Shown here: positions 29,985 to 40,362 of the stretch, piece by piece
How the letters are laid out: each line of letters opens with the position of its first letter
How positions within the stretch are numbered: the first letter of the stretch is position 1
Assembly: GCF_005484985.1 (NCBI RefSeq)
Contig: NZ_CP027942.1
Coordinates: 1,736,001-1,800,000 of the forward strand
Reading direction: 5' to 3'
DNA length: 64,000 bases
DNA from: Agrococcus sp. SGAir0287
GTDB lineage: Bacteria; Actinomycetota; Actinomycetes; Actinomycetales; Microbacteriaceae
Notes under the pieces: model-generated
What the model saw: only the letters and a program-made list of their open reading frames with translations
The model's database searches: none
What the model was told of the DNA's origin: nothing
Translations under genes and position numbers: made by a program

Positions 29985-29989
29985 TCCTA
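29984..29989 (-). promoter_or_regulatory. Candidate -10 box of hrcA
   Basis: TAGGAT on the minus strand abuts the CIRCE operator, so transcription would start inside the operator and HrcA binding would block it. A -35 match is not clear. Confidence 0.45.
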
Positions 29990-30072
29990 CCGCGACCGTG
30001 GGTGCGTTCCCAGCCGGGTGCGAGCATGATGGGTCCAGCCAGTTCCGGCACCCGTGATCGAGAGGTTCGACC

Positions 30073-30723
30073 ATGACCGACCCCAACGGCCCCGCCGCGA
30101 CGCCGGACGAGCCCCAGGCTCCCCAGTTCGGCGCGCCCGGCCAGGGGACGCCTGCCCCGGCGCCCGCACCCGGCGAGCCCGCGCAGCCCTTCTCCAGCCC
30201 CGCCCCCGGCGCGGTCCCGCCGCAGCCCGGTGCCGGCCAGCAGCCCTACGGCGCACCCGGGCAGCAGCCCTACGGCGCACCCGGCCAGCAGGCTCCCTAC
30301 GGCGCTCCCCAGTACGGCGCCCCCGGCCAGCCCCAGTACGGCGCGCCCGCAGGTGCGCCCATGAGCCCGCAGGACGAGAAGCAGTGGGCGATGTTCGGCC
30401 ACCTCGGCGGCATCCTCTGGGTCGTCTCGCTCGGCTGGCTCGGTCCGCTCATCGTGTTCCTGATGTACAAGGACCGCAGCCCGTTCGTCCGCCAGGAGTC
30501 GAAGGAGGCGCTGAACTTCCAGCTCCTCATGACGATCATCACCGTCGGCGGCTCGATCGTCGTGAGCATCCTCACGGCCATCACCTTCGGGCTCGCGTCG
30601 ATCCTCTACCTGATCGTCTTCGCAGCCCCGATCGTCGGCATCATCTTCGCCATCATCGGCGGCGTCCGCGTGAACGGCGGCGGCTCGTACCGCTACCCGT
30701 TCAACTGGCGCATCATCAAGTAG
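30073..30723 (+). CDS. DUF4870-domain membrane protein with Gln-Pro-Tyr-Gly-Ala repeats
   Basis: The 216-residue protein has a proline-rich N-terminal half with repeats of (Q)QPYGAPG and QYGAPG (about residues 55-95), which is disordered and cytoplasmic, followed by a DUF4870/Tic20-like membrane domain with the motif MFGHLGGIL, about four hydrophobic segments, and [12 protein letters not shown]. Such proteins are of unknown function and frequent in Gram-positives. It is divergent from hrcA with 128 bases between. No clear Shine-Dalgarno was seen apart from AGAGG ten bases before the ATG. Confidence 0.8.
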   Translation: MTDPNGPAATPDEPQAPQFGAPGQGTPAPAPAPGEPAQPFSSPAPGAVPPQPGAGQQPYGAPGQQPYGAPGQQAPYGAPQYGAPGQPQYGAPAGAPMSPQDEKQWAMFGHLGGILWVVSLGWLGPLIVFLMYKDRSPFVRQESKEALNFQLLMTIITVGGSIVVSILTAITFGLASILYLIVFAAPIVGIIFAIIGGVRVNGGGSYRYPFNWRIIK

Positions 30724-30740
30724 CGCGATCGACTGCGCTC

Positions 30741-30774
30741 GACGAAGGGCACCCCGCACGGGGTGCCCTTCGTC
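30741..30774. terminator. Bidirectional terminator between DUF4870 gene and hemW
   Basis: A perfect 15-base-pair hairpin with a four-base loop lies between two converging genes. It starts GACGAAGGGC and on the plus strand continues GTGTCG. The strength and position support termination for both strands. Confidence 0.8.
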
Positions 30775-30789
30775 GTGTCGCCGCCGCGG

Positions 30790-32025
30790 TCAGTCGGCGG
30801 CGGTGAGGCGGCGGACGATGGCGTCGGCGAGGAGCCGGCCGCGGAGCGTCGGCACCACGCGGCCGCGCACGGCGGCGGCGCCGTCGACGAGGCCGTCGGC
30901 GATGAGCCCGGCGACCTCCGCGCGGGCCGCGCCCTCGAGCGCCTCGGTCGGCAGCCCGTCGCGGATGCGGGTCTCGAGCAGCACGCGCTCGACGCGACGC
31001 GTGCCCTCGTCGAGCACCTCCCGTGCGAGGGCCGGCGACAGGCCGGTCGCGAGCCGCTGCGCGTAGGCGGCGGGATGCTTGACGTTCCACCACCGCACGC
31101 CGCCCACGTGGCTGTGCGCGCCAGGGCCGACGCCCCACCAGTCGTGGCCGAGCCAGTACGCGAGGTTGTGCCTCGAGACGGCCCCGTCGCGCGCCCAGTT
31201 CGACACCTCGTACCACTCGTAGCCCGCGCCGGCGAGCGCGGCGTCGGCAGCCTCGTACATCGCCGCGTGCAGGTCGTCGTCGACGGGCGCGACCTCCCCG
31301 CGGCGGATGCGCCGGGCGAGCGCCGTGCCCTCCTCGACGATGAGCGCGTAGGCCGACAGGTGTCCCGCGTCGTACGACAGGGCGGCATCGAGCGAGCGTC
31401 GCCAGTCGTCGAGCGACTCCCCCGGCGTGCCGTAGATGAGGTCGACGCTCACGGCGAGGCCGGCGTCCTTCGCCCACCGCACGACCCGCGGCACGCGCTC
31501 GGGATCGTGCGTGCGGTCGAGCGTGGCGAGCACGTGCGGCACGACCGACTGCATGCCGAGGCTCACGCGCGTGAAGCCGGCGTCGGCGAGCGCGCGGAGG
31601 TCGGCCGCGTCCACCGAGTCGGGATTCGCCTCCGTCGTGACCTCGGCGCCGGGGCCAAGGCCCCACTCGTCGCGCACCGCCGCGAGCATGCGGGCGAGGT
31701 CGCCGGGCGGCAGCAGCGTCGGCGTGCCGCCGCCGACGAAGACCGTCGAGATCGGCCGGCGCACCGCGGCGTCGTGCTGCGCGAGGTCCTCGAGCACGCG
31801 TCCAGCCAGGCGCACCTCGGCGATCGCCTGGTCGGCGTAGTCGTCCTGCCGAGCGCCGCGCAGCTCGGTCGAGGTGTACGTGTTGAAGTCGCAGTAGCCG
31901 CAGCGGACGCGGCAGAACGGCACGTGCAGGTAGACGCCCAGGTCGCGGCTCGCGGCGCCCGTCGCCGCCGAGGCGGGCAGGGCGCCGTCCGCGGGCGCCG
32001 CATCGCCGTCGGGCAGCCGACCCAT
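30790..32025 (-). CDS. hemW: Radical SAM heme chaperone HemW
   Basis: The 411-residue protein has the radical-SAM cluster motif C38-x3-C42-x2-C45 (CRVRCGYCDF), GGGTPTLL, and the HemN-like C-terminal domain. The lack of an extended N-terminal sequence typical for coproporphyrinogen oxidase HemN and the CGYCDF motif identify HemW, which inserts heme into respiratory enzymes; the window's cytochrome bd oxidase is a possible client. ATG at 32025 overlaps the DUF1990 stop by one base. The lepA-DUF1990-hemW block reads as one transcript. Confidence 0.92.
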   Translation of the reverse strand: MGRLPDGDAAPADGALPASAATGAASRDLGVYLHVPFCRVRCGYCDFNTYTSTELRGARQDDYADQAIAEVRLAGRVLEDLAQHDAAVRRPISTVFVGGGTPTLLPPGDLARMLAAVRDEWGLGPGAEVTTEANPDSVDAADLRALADAGFTRVSLGMQSVVPHVLATLDRTHDPERVPRVVRWAKDAGLAVSVDLIYGTPGESLDDWRRSLDAALSYDAGHLSAYALIVEEGTALARRIRRGEVAPVDDDLHAAMYEAADAALAGAGYEWYEVSNWARDGAVSRHNLAYWLGHDWWGVGPGAHSHVGGVRWWNVKHPAAYAQRLATGLSPALAREVLDEGTRRVERVLLETRIRDGLPTEALEGAARAEVAGLIADGLVDGAAAVRGRVVPTLRGRLLADAIVRRLTAAD

Positions 32026-32669
32026 CAGTCGACGCGGATGCGGCGCAGCGCGTCGAGGTAGCGCTCGTGGTAGCGGCGCTGCACGCGGCGTGCGACGGGA
32101 CCGCCCAGCCTCGCCCACCAGGCGTGCGGCTTCGCGAGCACGCGCAGGTGGAAGAAGACCGACTCGTCCTCGGCGAGCTCGACGAGCATCCGCTCCTCGC
32201 CCGACTCCGGGTGCCCCTCGAGGGTGCCGAAGATCACGGCGTGCGTCGTCGCCTCGTCCTCCACCGCGATGACGCGGATCGGCGCGTGGATCTGCACGGG
32301 CCCGAGGCGGATGCGCTGCATCGCCGAGTCCCCCGGCTGCAGGAACGGCTCGCCGTCGGCGGCGAAGACCTGCTGCGCCTCGGTCGAGGCGGCGCGTGCG
32401 GGGTCCTTGCCCTCGAAGCCGACGGGTCGGTAGGTCGTGCGATCGGTCGTCGGCTGCACGTCGACCTCGATGCCCGACAGCCGCTGCACGCGCCACGTGC
32501 GCAGGCCCGCGACGGCGGCCTCGTAGCGCGCGCGACCGTGGCCGATGCGCGAGCGCCTCGCGATGAGCTCGTAGCCCTTCGGCGGGAAGCGATCGAAGTC
32601 GAAGTGCGCCGTCGCGCCGATGATGCCGTAGTTGGCGGGTCGTGCGGCGAGGTCTCGCATGCGCGCCAC
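32025..32669 (-). CDS. DUF1990-family protein
   Basis: The 214-residue protein matches the DUF1990 pattern: NYGIIGATAH near the N-terminus, GYELIARRSRIGHGRARYEAA, and a C-terminal AEDESVFFHLRVLAKPHAWWARLGGP. The biochemical role is unknown. The GTG start at 32669 is preferred over ATG at 32660 because AGGAG lies seven bases before it; it is one base from the lepA stop. Position between lepA and hemW suggests co-transcription, not function. Confidence 0.8.
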   Translation of the reverse strand: MARMRDLAARPANYGIIGATAHFDFDRFPPKGYELIARRSRIGHGRARYEAAVAGLRTWRVQRLSGIEVDVQPTTDRTTYRPVGFEGKDPARAASTEAQQVFAADGEPFLQPGDSAMQRIRLGPVQIHAPIRVIAVEDEATTHAVIFGTLEGHPESGEERMLVELAEDESVFFHLRVLAKPHAWWARLGGPVARRVQRRYHERYLDALRRIRVD

Positions 32670-32670
32670 G

Positions 32671-34512
<1,842 letters not shown>

Positions 34513-34660
34513 GGTGCTCCTGGGGCTCACGGGACGGCGCGGACCCTCCATCCTCTCACGGACCCGCGGCGGGCCCGCGAGCCCGGCGGTCCCTGCGACC
34601 CGGGCGTATGGGCCGGCGGGGACGAGTCCGAGCGTCCAGTGCGTGCGAAGGCGTGGTCCG

Positions 34661-34666
34661 TAGGGT
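34661..34666 (+). promoter_or_regulatory. -10 box for a leaderless mRNA
   Basis: TAGGGT lies six bases before the GTG at 34673. No Shine-Dalgarno lies between, so transcription probably begins at the start codon. Confidence 0.4.
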
Positions 34667-34672
34667 CGCCGT

Positions 34673-35308
34673 GTGCATCCCTCGCCGCCGCCCGCGCCCT
34701 CCCGCACGAGCCGACTGCTGCCGGCCTGGCAGGTCGCCCTCGTCTGGGTCGTCCTCGTCGTCGCCGCCGCGGGCGTCGTCGTGCCGCTGCCCCTCCTGCT
34801 GCTGCCCGACGGGCTCGTCGGGCTCGCGGTCATGGCGGTGTCGACCCTCGTGCTCGCGCCGATCGTCGCCGTCGCACGCGGCACGGTGGTCGCGCTGCGC
34901 ATCGACCCGAGCGGCATCGAGGCGCTGCGCATCCTCGGATCGGCCGTGCGCGTGGCGCGGGCCGAGGTGCGCGACGTCGTCGTCGCGACGGCGTTCATGG
35001 TGCCGACGCGGCACGGCGACCAGCGCTGGCAGCGATTCGTGCTCGTCGGCCACGACGGGCGGTCGCTGCTCGCCGCGTCGTGGACGAGCGAGCCCTTCGA
35101 CCCCGCCGCCTTCGTCGCGCCGTGGGGCATGCGCCCCGTGCCGCTGAGCGAGCCGATGCGCGCGCCCGAGCTCGACCGACGCATCCCGGGCGCGACGACG
35201 CGGATCGAGCGCCTGGGGCCGGGCCTCGTCCGCGCGACGGCCGTGCTCCTGGCCGTCGAGGGCGTGGTCGTGGTGATCGCGATCCTCGTGCGCGCGTCCT
35301 CCGCATGA
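34673..35308 (+). CDS. PH-like membrane protein of unknown function
   Basis: The 211-residue protein starts with a proline-rich stretch, has two close hydrophobic segments (residues about 20-45 and 50-66), then a bacterial PH-like beta region ([30 protein letters not shown]), and a final membrane helix near 190-208. This layout is common for actinobacterial PH-domain proteins with unknown role. The GTG start is supported by a -10 hexamer six bases upstream. It is divergent from lepA and precedes rpsT on the same strand with its own promoter between. Confidence 0.7.
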   Translation: MHPSPPPAPSRTSRLLPAWQVALVWVVLVVAAAGVVVPLPLLLLPDGLVGLAVMAVSTLVLAPIVAVARGTVVALRIDPSGIEALRILGSAVRVARAEVRDVVVATAFMVPTRHGDQRWQRFVLVGHDGRSLLAASWTSEPFDPAAFVAPWGMRPVPLSEPMRAPELDRRIPGATTRIERLGPGLVRATAVLLAVEGVVVVIAILVRASSA

Positions 35309-35334
35309 CGCCGCGCGCGACGCGCCCGCGCGCG

Positions 35335-35364
35335 TTGGCGGAGCATCCGCGACCCTGGTAACGT
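35335..35364 (+). promoter_or_regulatory. Promoter of rpsT
   Basis: TTGGCG (35335-35340) and TAACGT (35359-35364) separated by 18 bases form a good sigma-70-type promoter. Transcription would start near 35371 and leave a 5' leader of about 118 bases. Confidence 0.6.
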
Positions 35365-35370
35365 TGCCTG

Positions 35371-35488
35371 CTGGCTTCCATGCGTCGCGCCCTCTTCCGC
35401 GATCGCGTGTCCGGGGCCACGAGCCGAGCCGAGTCCCACGCTCGCGAGGCCGCCAGCCCCACAGGCAATCACGACCGAAGGAATCACC
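35371..35488 (+). other. Long 5' leader of rpsT
   Basis: The approximately 118-base leader is long for this gene-dense region. It contains a CGCGATCGCG palindrome and a segment where GGGGCC can pair with GGCC/GCCCC, so it may be structured. Ribosomal protein S20 is autoregulated in other bacteria, and this leader could hold its binding site; that is inference. The ribosome site AAGGAA is at its 3' end. Confidence 0.4.
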
Positions 35489-35749
35489 ATGGCGAACATC
35501 AAGTCGCAGATCAAGCGCATCCTCACCAACGAGAAGGCGACGCAGCGCAACCGCGCCGTCAAGAGCGAGCTCCGCACGCACGTCCGCGCGACGCGCGCCG
35601 CGATCGCCGCCGGCGACAAGGACGCCGCGCAGGCCGCCCTCACGCAGGCCACCCGCAAGCTCGACAAGGCCGTCTCGAAGGGCGTCATCCACGCCAACCA
35701 GGCCGCCAACCGCAAGTCGGCGCTCGCGAAGCAGGTCGCCGCGCTCTGA
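35489..35749 (+). CDS. rpsT: 30S ribosomal protein S20
   Basis: The 86-residue basic protein matches S20 across its length: [29 protein letters not shown], and a C-terminus [20 protein letters not shown]20 binds 16S rRNA helices early in 30S assembly. ATG follows AAGGAATCACC. The gene is monocistronic, with its own promoter and a strong terminator. Confidence 0.98.
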   Translation: MANIKSQIKRILTNEKATQRNRAVKSELRTHVRATRAAIAAGDKDAAQAALTQATRKLDKAVSKGVIHANQAANRKSALAKQVAAL

Positions 35750-35768
35750 TCGAGCACGCATCGCACGC

Positions 35769-35796
35769 AAGGGCCCGTCCGCCAGGACGGGCCCTT
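35769..35796. terminator. Terminator between rpsT and holA
   Basis: A perfect 12-base-pair hairpin (AAGGGCCCGTCC) with a GCCA loop lies 19 bases after the rpsT stop and is followed by CGTCGTTCCC. It also sits 45 bases past the holA stop on the other strand and may serve both. Confidence 0.85.
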
Positions 35797-35840
35797 CGTC
35801 GTTCCCGGGCGCGCGGCGGCGAGGCGAGGGTCGGCGATCC

Positions 35841-36806
35841 TCAGGACGCGAGGACGCGCACCATGCGCTCGAGGGCGTGCATGGGACTGCGCGCCGCGCC
35901 CTTCACGGCGTGGTCCGTCTCGGCGATGAGCGCGATCGCACGGCCGAGCCGGTCGTCGGAGTAGCGCTGCAGGTCGCGGCGCGCGTTGCGCACCTGCCAC
36001 GGCGCCATGCCCAGCGCCTTCGCCGCCTGGCCCTCCGGGCCGTGGTTCGTGGAGACCTTCGCGAGCTGCCGGAAGCGCATCGCGAAGGCTGCGACGACGG
36101 GAACGGGGTCGGCGCCCGACGCGACGGCCTGGCGAAGCCGCACGAGCGCGCCGGCGGCGTCGCCGGCCACGACGGCGTCGGCGACGTCGAACGCCGTCGT
36201 CTCGACGTGGCCGGCGTAGTACTCGCGCACGGTCTCGTCGCTGATCTCGCCCTGCGTGTCCTGCACGAGCTGGTTGCATGCGGCGGCGAGCTCGCCGAGG
36301 TCCTTCGAGAACGCCTCCGCGAGCGCCTTGAGCGCGCCCTGCGTCACCGTGCGACCCTCCGCCTGGATCTCGGCGCGCGCGAAGGCGATGCGATCGGCGT
36401 CCTTCGTGATCGGCAGGCACGGCACCTCGACGTGCGCCTTCCGCACGGCGTCGAGCAGCCGCTTGCCTCGGACGCTCGAGCCGTCGTGGCGCAGCACGAG
36501 CGTCGTGTCGGGCACGGGCTCGGCGACGTACGCGAGCGCCTCCTCGAGGAAGGCGTCGGTCGTCGCCTGCACGCGCGTCACGCGGATGAGGCGGGGCTCG
36601 CCGAACAGCGAGGGGCTCGCGAGCTGGATGAGCGTGCCCGGCACGTACTGGTCCGCCTCGATGTCGGAGATCTCGAGCGACGGATCCTCGTGGGCGAGGA
36701 TGGCGCGGATGCGCTGCATCGCGCGCTGCGCGAGGTAGTCCTCCTTGCCGGAGACGAGCACGACGGGTGCGGGCGCGGCGGCGTCCCACGTCATCTGCCT
36801 CGGCAT
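35841..36806 (-). CDS. holA: DNA polymerase III subunit delta
   Basis: The delta subunit opens the beta clamp in the clamp-loader complex. The 321-residue protein follows the HolA fold: [17 protein letters not shown] at the N-terminus, [14 protein letters not shown], and a C-terminal collar domain with [18 protein letters not shown] at 36806 has GGAGGC directly upstream, with a normal N-terminus. It is the third gene after comEA-comEC on the minus strand, an order usual in Gram-positives. Confidence 0.94.
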   Translation of the reverse strand: MPRQMTWDAAAPAPVVLVSGKEDYLAQRAMQRIRAILAHEDPSLEISDIEADQYVPGTLIQLASPSLFGEPRLIRVTRVQATTDAFLEEALAYVAEPVPDTTLVLRHDGSSVRGKRLLDAVRKAHVEVPCLPITKDADRIAFARAEIQAEGRTVTQGALKALAEAFSKDLGELAAACNQLVQDTQGEISDETVREYYAGHVETTAFDVADAVVAGDAAGALVRLRQAVASGADPVPVVAAFAMRFRQLAKVSTNHGPEGQAAKALGMAPWQVRNARRDLQRYSDDRLGRAIALIAETDHAVKGAARSPMHALERMVRVLAS

Positions 36807-36841
36807 GCCTCCAGCGTAGGCCGAACGGACGACGGGAGCCC

Positions 36842-39031
36842 TCACCGCTGCGACCACACGACGACGCCGTCGAGCGCGAGCGTGCCGCGCTCGTCGGTGC
36901 GCAGCACGATCATGCCGCGGCGCTCGAGCTCGGCCATGAGGTCGGGCGCCGGATGCCCGTAGTCGTTCGGGCCGACGGGCACGAGAGCGACGTCCGCGTC
37001 GATCGCGTCGTAGAGCGGCAGGTGCTGGTCGGGCGAGCCGTGATGCGCGACCACGACGACGTCGGAGGCCGGCACGCCGTCGGCGAGCAACGCCCGCTGC
37101 GCCTCTGCGCCGAGGTCGCCGAGGACGAGCACGCGCCGGTCGCCGAGGCTCGCTGCGACGACGAGCGAGGCGTCGTTGCCAGGCACCGCGTCCCGATCCT
37201 CGGGCCACAGCAGGTCGAGCGCCCCGTCGCCGACGCGCACCGACTCCCCCGCGGCGCCCGCGTGCAGACGTGCGCCCCGGTCCGCGAGGTCGTCGAGCAG
37301 CGCCGGCGCCTCGTCGTCCGGCGGACCGTGCACGACGAGGTCGCTGCGGCCCGCGACCGCGTCGACGCCGCCGACGTGGTCGGCGTCGAAGTGCGTCAGC
37401 ACGAGCACGTCGAGACGGCCGATGCCGAGCAGGTCGAGGCACGCCGCGACCGGCTCGGGCTCGCGGCCCGTGTCGATCAGCACCGTCGCGTCGCCCAGGC
37501 GCAGCACGGTCGCAGCTCCCTGGCCGACGTCGCACTGCGCGATCGTCCAGTCCGGCAGCGTCGCACGGGCGACGAGCGTCGGCAGGTGCACGCTGCCGGT
37601 CGCGAGCACGACGACGCCGATCGCCGCGGCCGCGCCGCGCCCCGTGCGCCGTGCTGCGACACCAGCGCCGACGGCACCGACGACCGCGACGGCGAGCGCC
37701 ACGCCGAGCCAGCCGGCCGGCCACGGCGGCCCGGGCGGCAGGAGGGTCGACGCGTGCGCGAGCCCTGCGATCCACGCCGACGGCAGCCACGCGAGCCACG
37801 CGACGGCTGCGGCGACCGCGGGCGCGACGACGGCGACGGCGCACACGACGAGGCCGAGCACCGTCGCGACCGGTGCCGCGGGCGCCGCGAGCACGTTGGC
37901 GGGCACCGCGACGAGCGCGAGGCGCGGGTCCAGCACGACGAGCACGGGCAGGCACCACAGCTGCGCCGCGAGCGGCACGCCGATCGCTGCCGCCACCGGC
38001 AGCGGCATCCGGCGTGCGAGCGCCTCGGCGAGCGGCTGCGCGTGGACGAGGAGGCCCGCGGTCGCGAGCACCGACAGCGCGAAGCCGGCGGAGCGCGCGA
38101 GCGTCGGATCGACGAGCAGGGCGACGAGCACGGCGAGCGCCAGCAGGGCGACGCCGACGCGACGCACGCCGCGGTGGAGCGCCACGAGCGCGAGCCCCGC
38201 CATGATCGACGCGCGCACGACGCTCGGCTCCGGTCCGACGAGCACGACGAAGGCGGCGAGCGCCAGGCCCGCGATCACGCTGCGCGCCCAGCGGCGCAAC
38301 CCGAGCGCCATCGTCGCGCCGAGCGCGAGGCCGACGACGATGGCGCAGTTCGCGCCCGACACCGCCGTGAGATGCGTCAGGCCCGCCTGCAGCATCGCCG
38401 CGTCGAGCGCGGGCGTCACGAGCGACGTGTCCCCGATCGCGAGCCCGGGCAGCAGCGCGCCGCCGTCGCCGGGCAGGTGCGCCGTCGCGTCGCGCAGGCC
38501 GGCGCGCACCGCGGCCGACCACCCCGCCCACCACGCGCGGTCCGTGCGCTCCACGTCCTCGCACGCGAGCCGCCACGCGTCCGCCTGCCCGGCATCGCCG
38601 GGCCACGCCTCGCACGTCGCGGTCACCGTGTCGCCGAGCGCGACGTCGGCCTCCCCTGCCTCGAGCACGACGACCACGACGCGCACGTCGACGAGCGTCT
38701 CGTCGCCGCACGCGGCCTCCACGACGCGCGCCGGCATCGGCGCCGCATGGCCGCCGAGCTCGAGCGTCATCGCCGAGCAGTGCTCGAGGTCGCGCTCGAT
38801 CGTCGGCACGGCCAGCAGCAGCCCCGCGAACGCGAGGCCCACGGCGAGCGTCGTCGCGACGGCGCGGGCGCGCACGACGCGATGCGCGAGGACCAAAGAC
38901 GCGACGGCCGCGACCAGCGTCGCCACCGCGACGACGCGCTGCCCCTCGGAGCCCCACGCGAGCGCCATCGCCGCCCACGCGACCGCCGCGGGCACCACGA
39001 GCCGCGCGTCCGTGCCGCCCGCCCAGCGCAC
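36842..39031 (-). CDS. comEC: ComEC/Rec2-family DNA-uptake channel
   Basis: ComEC moves single-stranded DNA through the membrane during transformation. The 729-residue protein has an N-terminal hydrophobic part, the competence core with [16 protein letters not shown] (about residues 210-226) and many membrane segments, and a C-terminal metallo-beta-lactamase-like domain with [11 protein letters not shown] and [10 protein letters not shown] metal motifs. The GTG start is three bases from the comEA stop. Whether the organism is naturally competent is not shown; the pair is widespread in actinobacteria. Confidence 0.93.
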   Translation of the reverse strand: MRWAGGTDARLVVPAAVAWAAMALAWGSEGQRVVAVATLVAAVASLVLAHRVVRARAVATTLAVGLAFAGLLLAVPTIERDLEHCSAMTLELGGHAAPMPARVVEAACGDETLVDVRVVVVVLEAGEADVALGDTVTATCEAWPGDAGQADAWRLACEDVERTDRAWWAGWSAAVRAGLRDATAHLPGDGGALLPGLAIGDTSLVTPALDAAMLQAGLTHLTAVSGANCAIVVGLALGATMALGLRRWARSVIAGLALAAFVVLVGPEPSVVRASIMAGLALVALHRGVRRVGVALLALAVLVALLVDPTLARSAGFALSVLATAGLLVHAQPLAEALARRMPLPVAAAIGVPLAAQLWCLPVLVVLDPRLALVAVPANVLAAPAAPVATVLGLVVCAVAVVAPAVAAAVAWLAWLPSAWIAGLAHASTLLPPGPPWPAGWLGVALAVAVVGAVGAGVAARRTGRGAAAAIGVVVLATGSVHLPTLVARATLPDWTIAQCDVGQGAATVLRLGDATVLIDTGREPEPVAACLDLLGIGRLDVLVLTHFDADHVGGVDAVAGRSDLVVHGPPDDEAPALLDDLADRGARLHAGAAGESVRVGDGALDLLWPEDRDAVPGNDASLVVAASLGDRRVLVLGDLGAEAQRALLADGVPASDVVVVAHHGSPDQHLPLYDAIDADVALVPVGPNDYGHPAPDLMAELERRGMIVLRTDERGTLALDGVVVWSQR

Positions 39032-39034
39032 GAC

Positions 39035-39586
39035 TCAGAACGCGACGAGCGGCTCGAGCGCGGCGAGCATCGCAGGGCCGATGCCCGAGACGGCGTCGAG
39101 GTCGTCGATCGAGCCGAACGGCCCGTGCTCGTCGCGATGCGCGACGATCGCGGCGGCGAGCGCCGGCCCGATGCGCGGCAGGGTGTCGAGCTCGTCGATC
39201 GACGCCTGGTTGACGTTCACGAGGCCGCCGGCGTCGATCGCGCCCGGCGGAGCCTCGCCGACGACCGGCACCCGCACCTGCGCCCCGTCGACGAGGGGTT
39301 GCGCGAGGTTGAGCGACGACGCGTCTGCCTCGGCGGTCGTGCCGCCCGCGCGTGCGATCGCGTCGACGACGCGCGCGCCGTCGGCGAGCGCGTAGACGCC
39401 GGGCCGCGCGACGGCGCCCGCGACGTCGACGAGGATCGTCGTCGCCGACGCCTCCGCGACCTCTTCGACGACCGCGGGTGCGACCTGCGGCGCGGCGGCC
39501 TGCGTGACGACGGCACCCACGACCGCGCCGCCGACGAGCACGGCTGCCGCCCCGACGCCGATCCGCCATCGCAGGGACTGCTCCAT
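39035..39586 (-). CDS. comEA: ComEA-like DNA-binding protein
   Basis: The 183-residue protein has an N-terminal membrane anchor (residues about 8-30), an SLBB domain (ILVDVAGAVARPGVYALADGARVVDAI), and C-terminal helix-hairpin-helix motifs (LPRIGPALAAAIVAHR and VSGIGPAMLAALEP) that bind double-stranded DNA outside the membrane. It hands DNA to ComEC. Length and domain order are typical. Confidence 0.93.
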   Translation of the reverse strand: MEQSLRWRIGVGAAAVLVGGAVVGAVVTQAAAPQVAPAVVEEVAEASATTILVDVAGAVARPGVYALADGARVVDAIARAGGTTAEADASSLNLAQPLVDGAQVRVPVVGEAPPGAIDAGGLVNVNQASIDELDTLPRIGPALAAAIVAHRDEHGPFGSIDDLDAVSGIGPAMLAALEPLVAF

Positions 39587-39703
39587 GCCCGCCGACGCTA
39601 GGCGCGAGCGCCGCGGCGGTCCGCGCTCCGAGCGCGACCTGTGGATGCGGGCGCCCTGTGCGGGAGCGACGAGGGCGCGGGCGCGGCGCCGCCGATCCGG
39701 GCA

Positions 39704-40255
39704 TCAGGCGCGACGAGCGAGGGCCTCGACGCGTCGCACGGCGTCCTCCGCGGCGCGGCGGTCGTCCGCCGTCGCCCGGACCTCCCCTGTCGCGCGATCG
39801 ATCGCGACGCGCGCGCCGCTCGCACGCTCGACCTCCCGGATCCTCGCGCCGCCCGGTCCGACGACCGCGCCGACCGCGTCGCGCGCGATGCGTCCGAGGG
39901 CGACGCGCTGCCACGCGGTGGACTTCACGACGACCTCGGTCGCCGGCGGCCACGGAGCGACGACCCACACGCGCAGCACGTCGCCGTCGAGGTCGCGCTC
40001 GAGGCGCACGCTGCCCTCCTCGGCATCCGTCACGCGTCGATGCGGTGCGCGCGCCGTCAGCGCCACGTCGCGCTCGAGCACGCCACGCTGCGCCATGCGC
40101 TCCCGCGCGTGCGTCGTGAGCCGCACCGGCGTCGTCGACGGCAGCGCTGCGACGCGCTCGCCGGCGCGGCGCCCGCGACGACGACGCAGCAGCAGGCCCG
40201 CGACGACGACGAGCAGCAGCGCGCCGAGCGCGACGGCGACGACGGGTACGTCCAT
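39704..40255 (-). CDS. Membrane-anchored DUF4258-like plus KH-domain protein
   Basis: The 183-residue protein starts with a membrane helix (VPVVAVALGALLLVVVAGLL, then RRRRGRR), so its remainder is cytoplasmic. A middle segment, VRLTTHARERMAQRGVLERDV, resembles DUF4258, found in RNA-linked and toxin-like small proteins. The C-terminal segment, VGAVVGPGGARIREVERASG, has the GxxG loop of a type I KH domain (GPGG), suggesting RNA or DNA binding at the membrane. ATG at 40255 is chosen because a frame to 40321 would add a poor basic extension. It lies between leuS and comEA. No known function. Confidence 0.65.
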   Translation of the reverse strand: MDVPVVAVALGALLLVVVAGLLLRRRRGRRAGERVAALPSTTPVRLTTHARERMAQRGVLERDVALTARAPHRRVTDAEEGSVRLERDLDGDVLRVWVVAPWPPATEVVVKSTAWQRVALGRIARDAVGAVVGPGGARIREVERASGARVAIDRATGEVRATADDRRAAEDAVRRVEALARRA

Positions 40256-40277
40256 GACGGCTCTCCGGGCTGCGCTT

Positions 40278-40336
40278 CGCAGGCGATCAGATGGGTGGGA
40301 GGGAGGATGCCCCTCCGCCACCCCGAATCGCCTGCG
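40278..40336 (-). terminator. Nested hairpin after leuS
   Basis: A 10-base inverted repeat (CGCAGGCGAT/ATCGCCTGCG, 40278-40287 and 40327-40336) encloses a six-base stem (GGGTGG/CCACCC) and a five-base inner stem (GGAGG/CCTCC). It starts 27 bases beyond the leuS stop and ends 23 bases before the KH-protein start on the same strand. A terminator or processing site is likely; no U-run follows. Confidence 0.5.
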
Positions 40337-40362
40337 AGACGCACACCTCCAGGGTCATCAGG

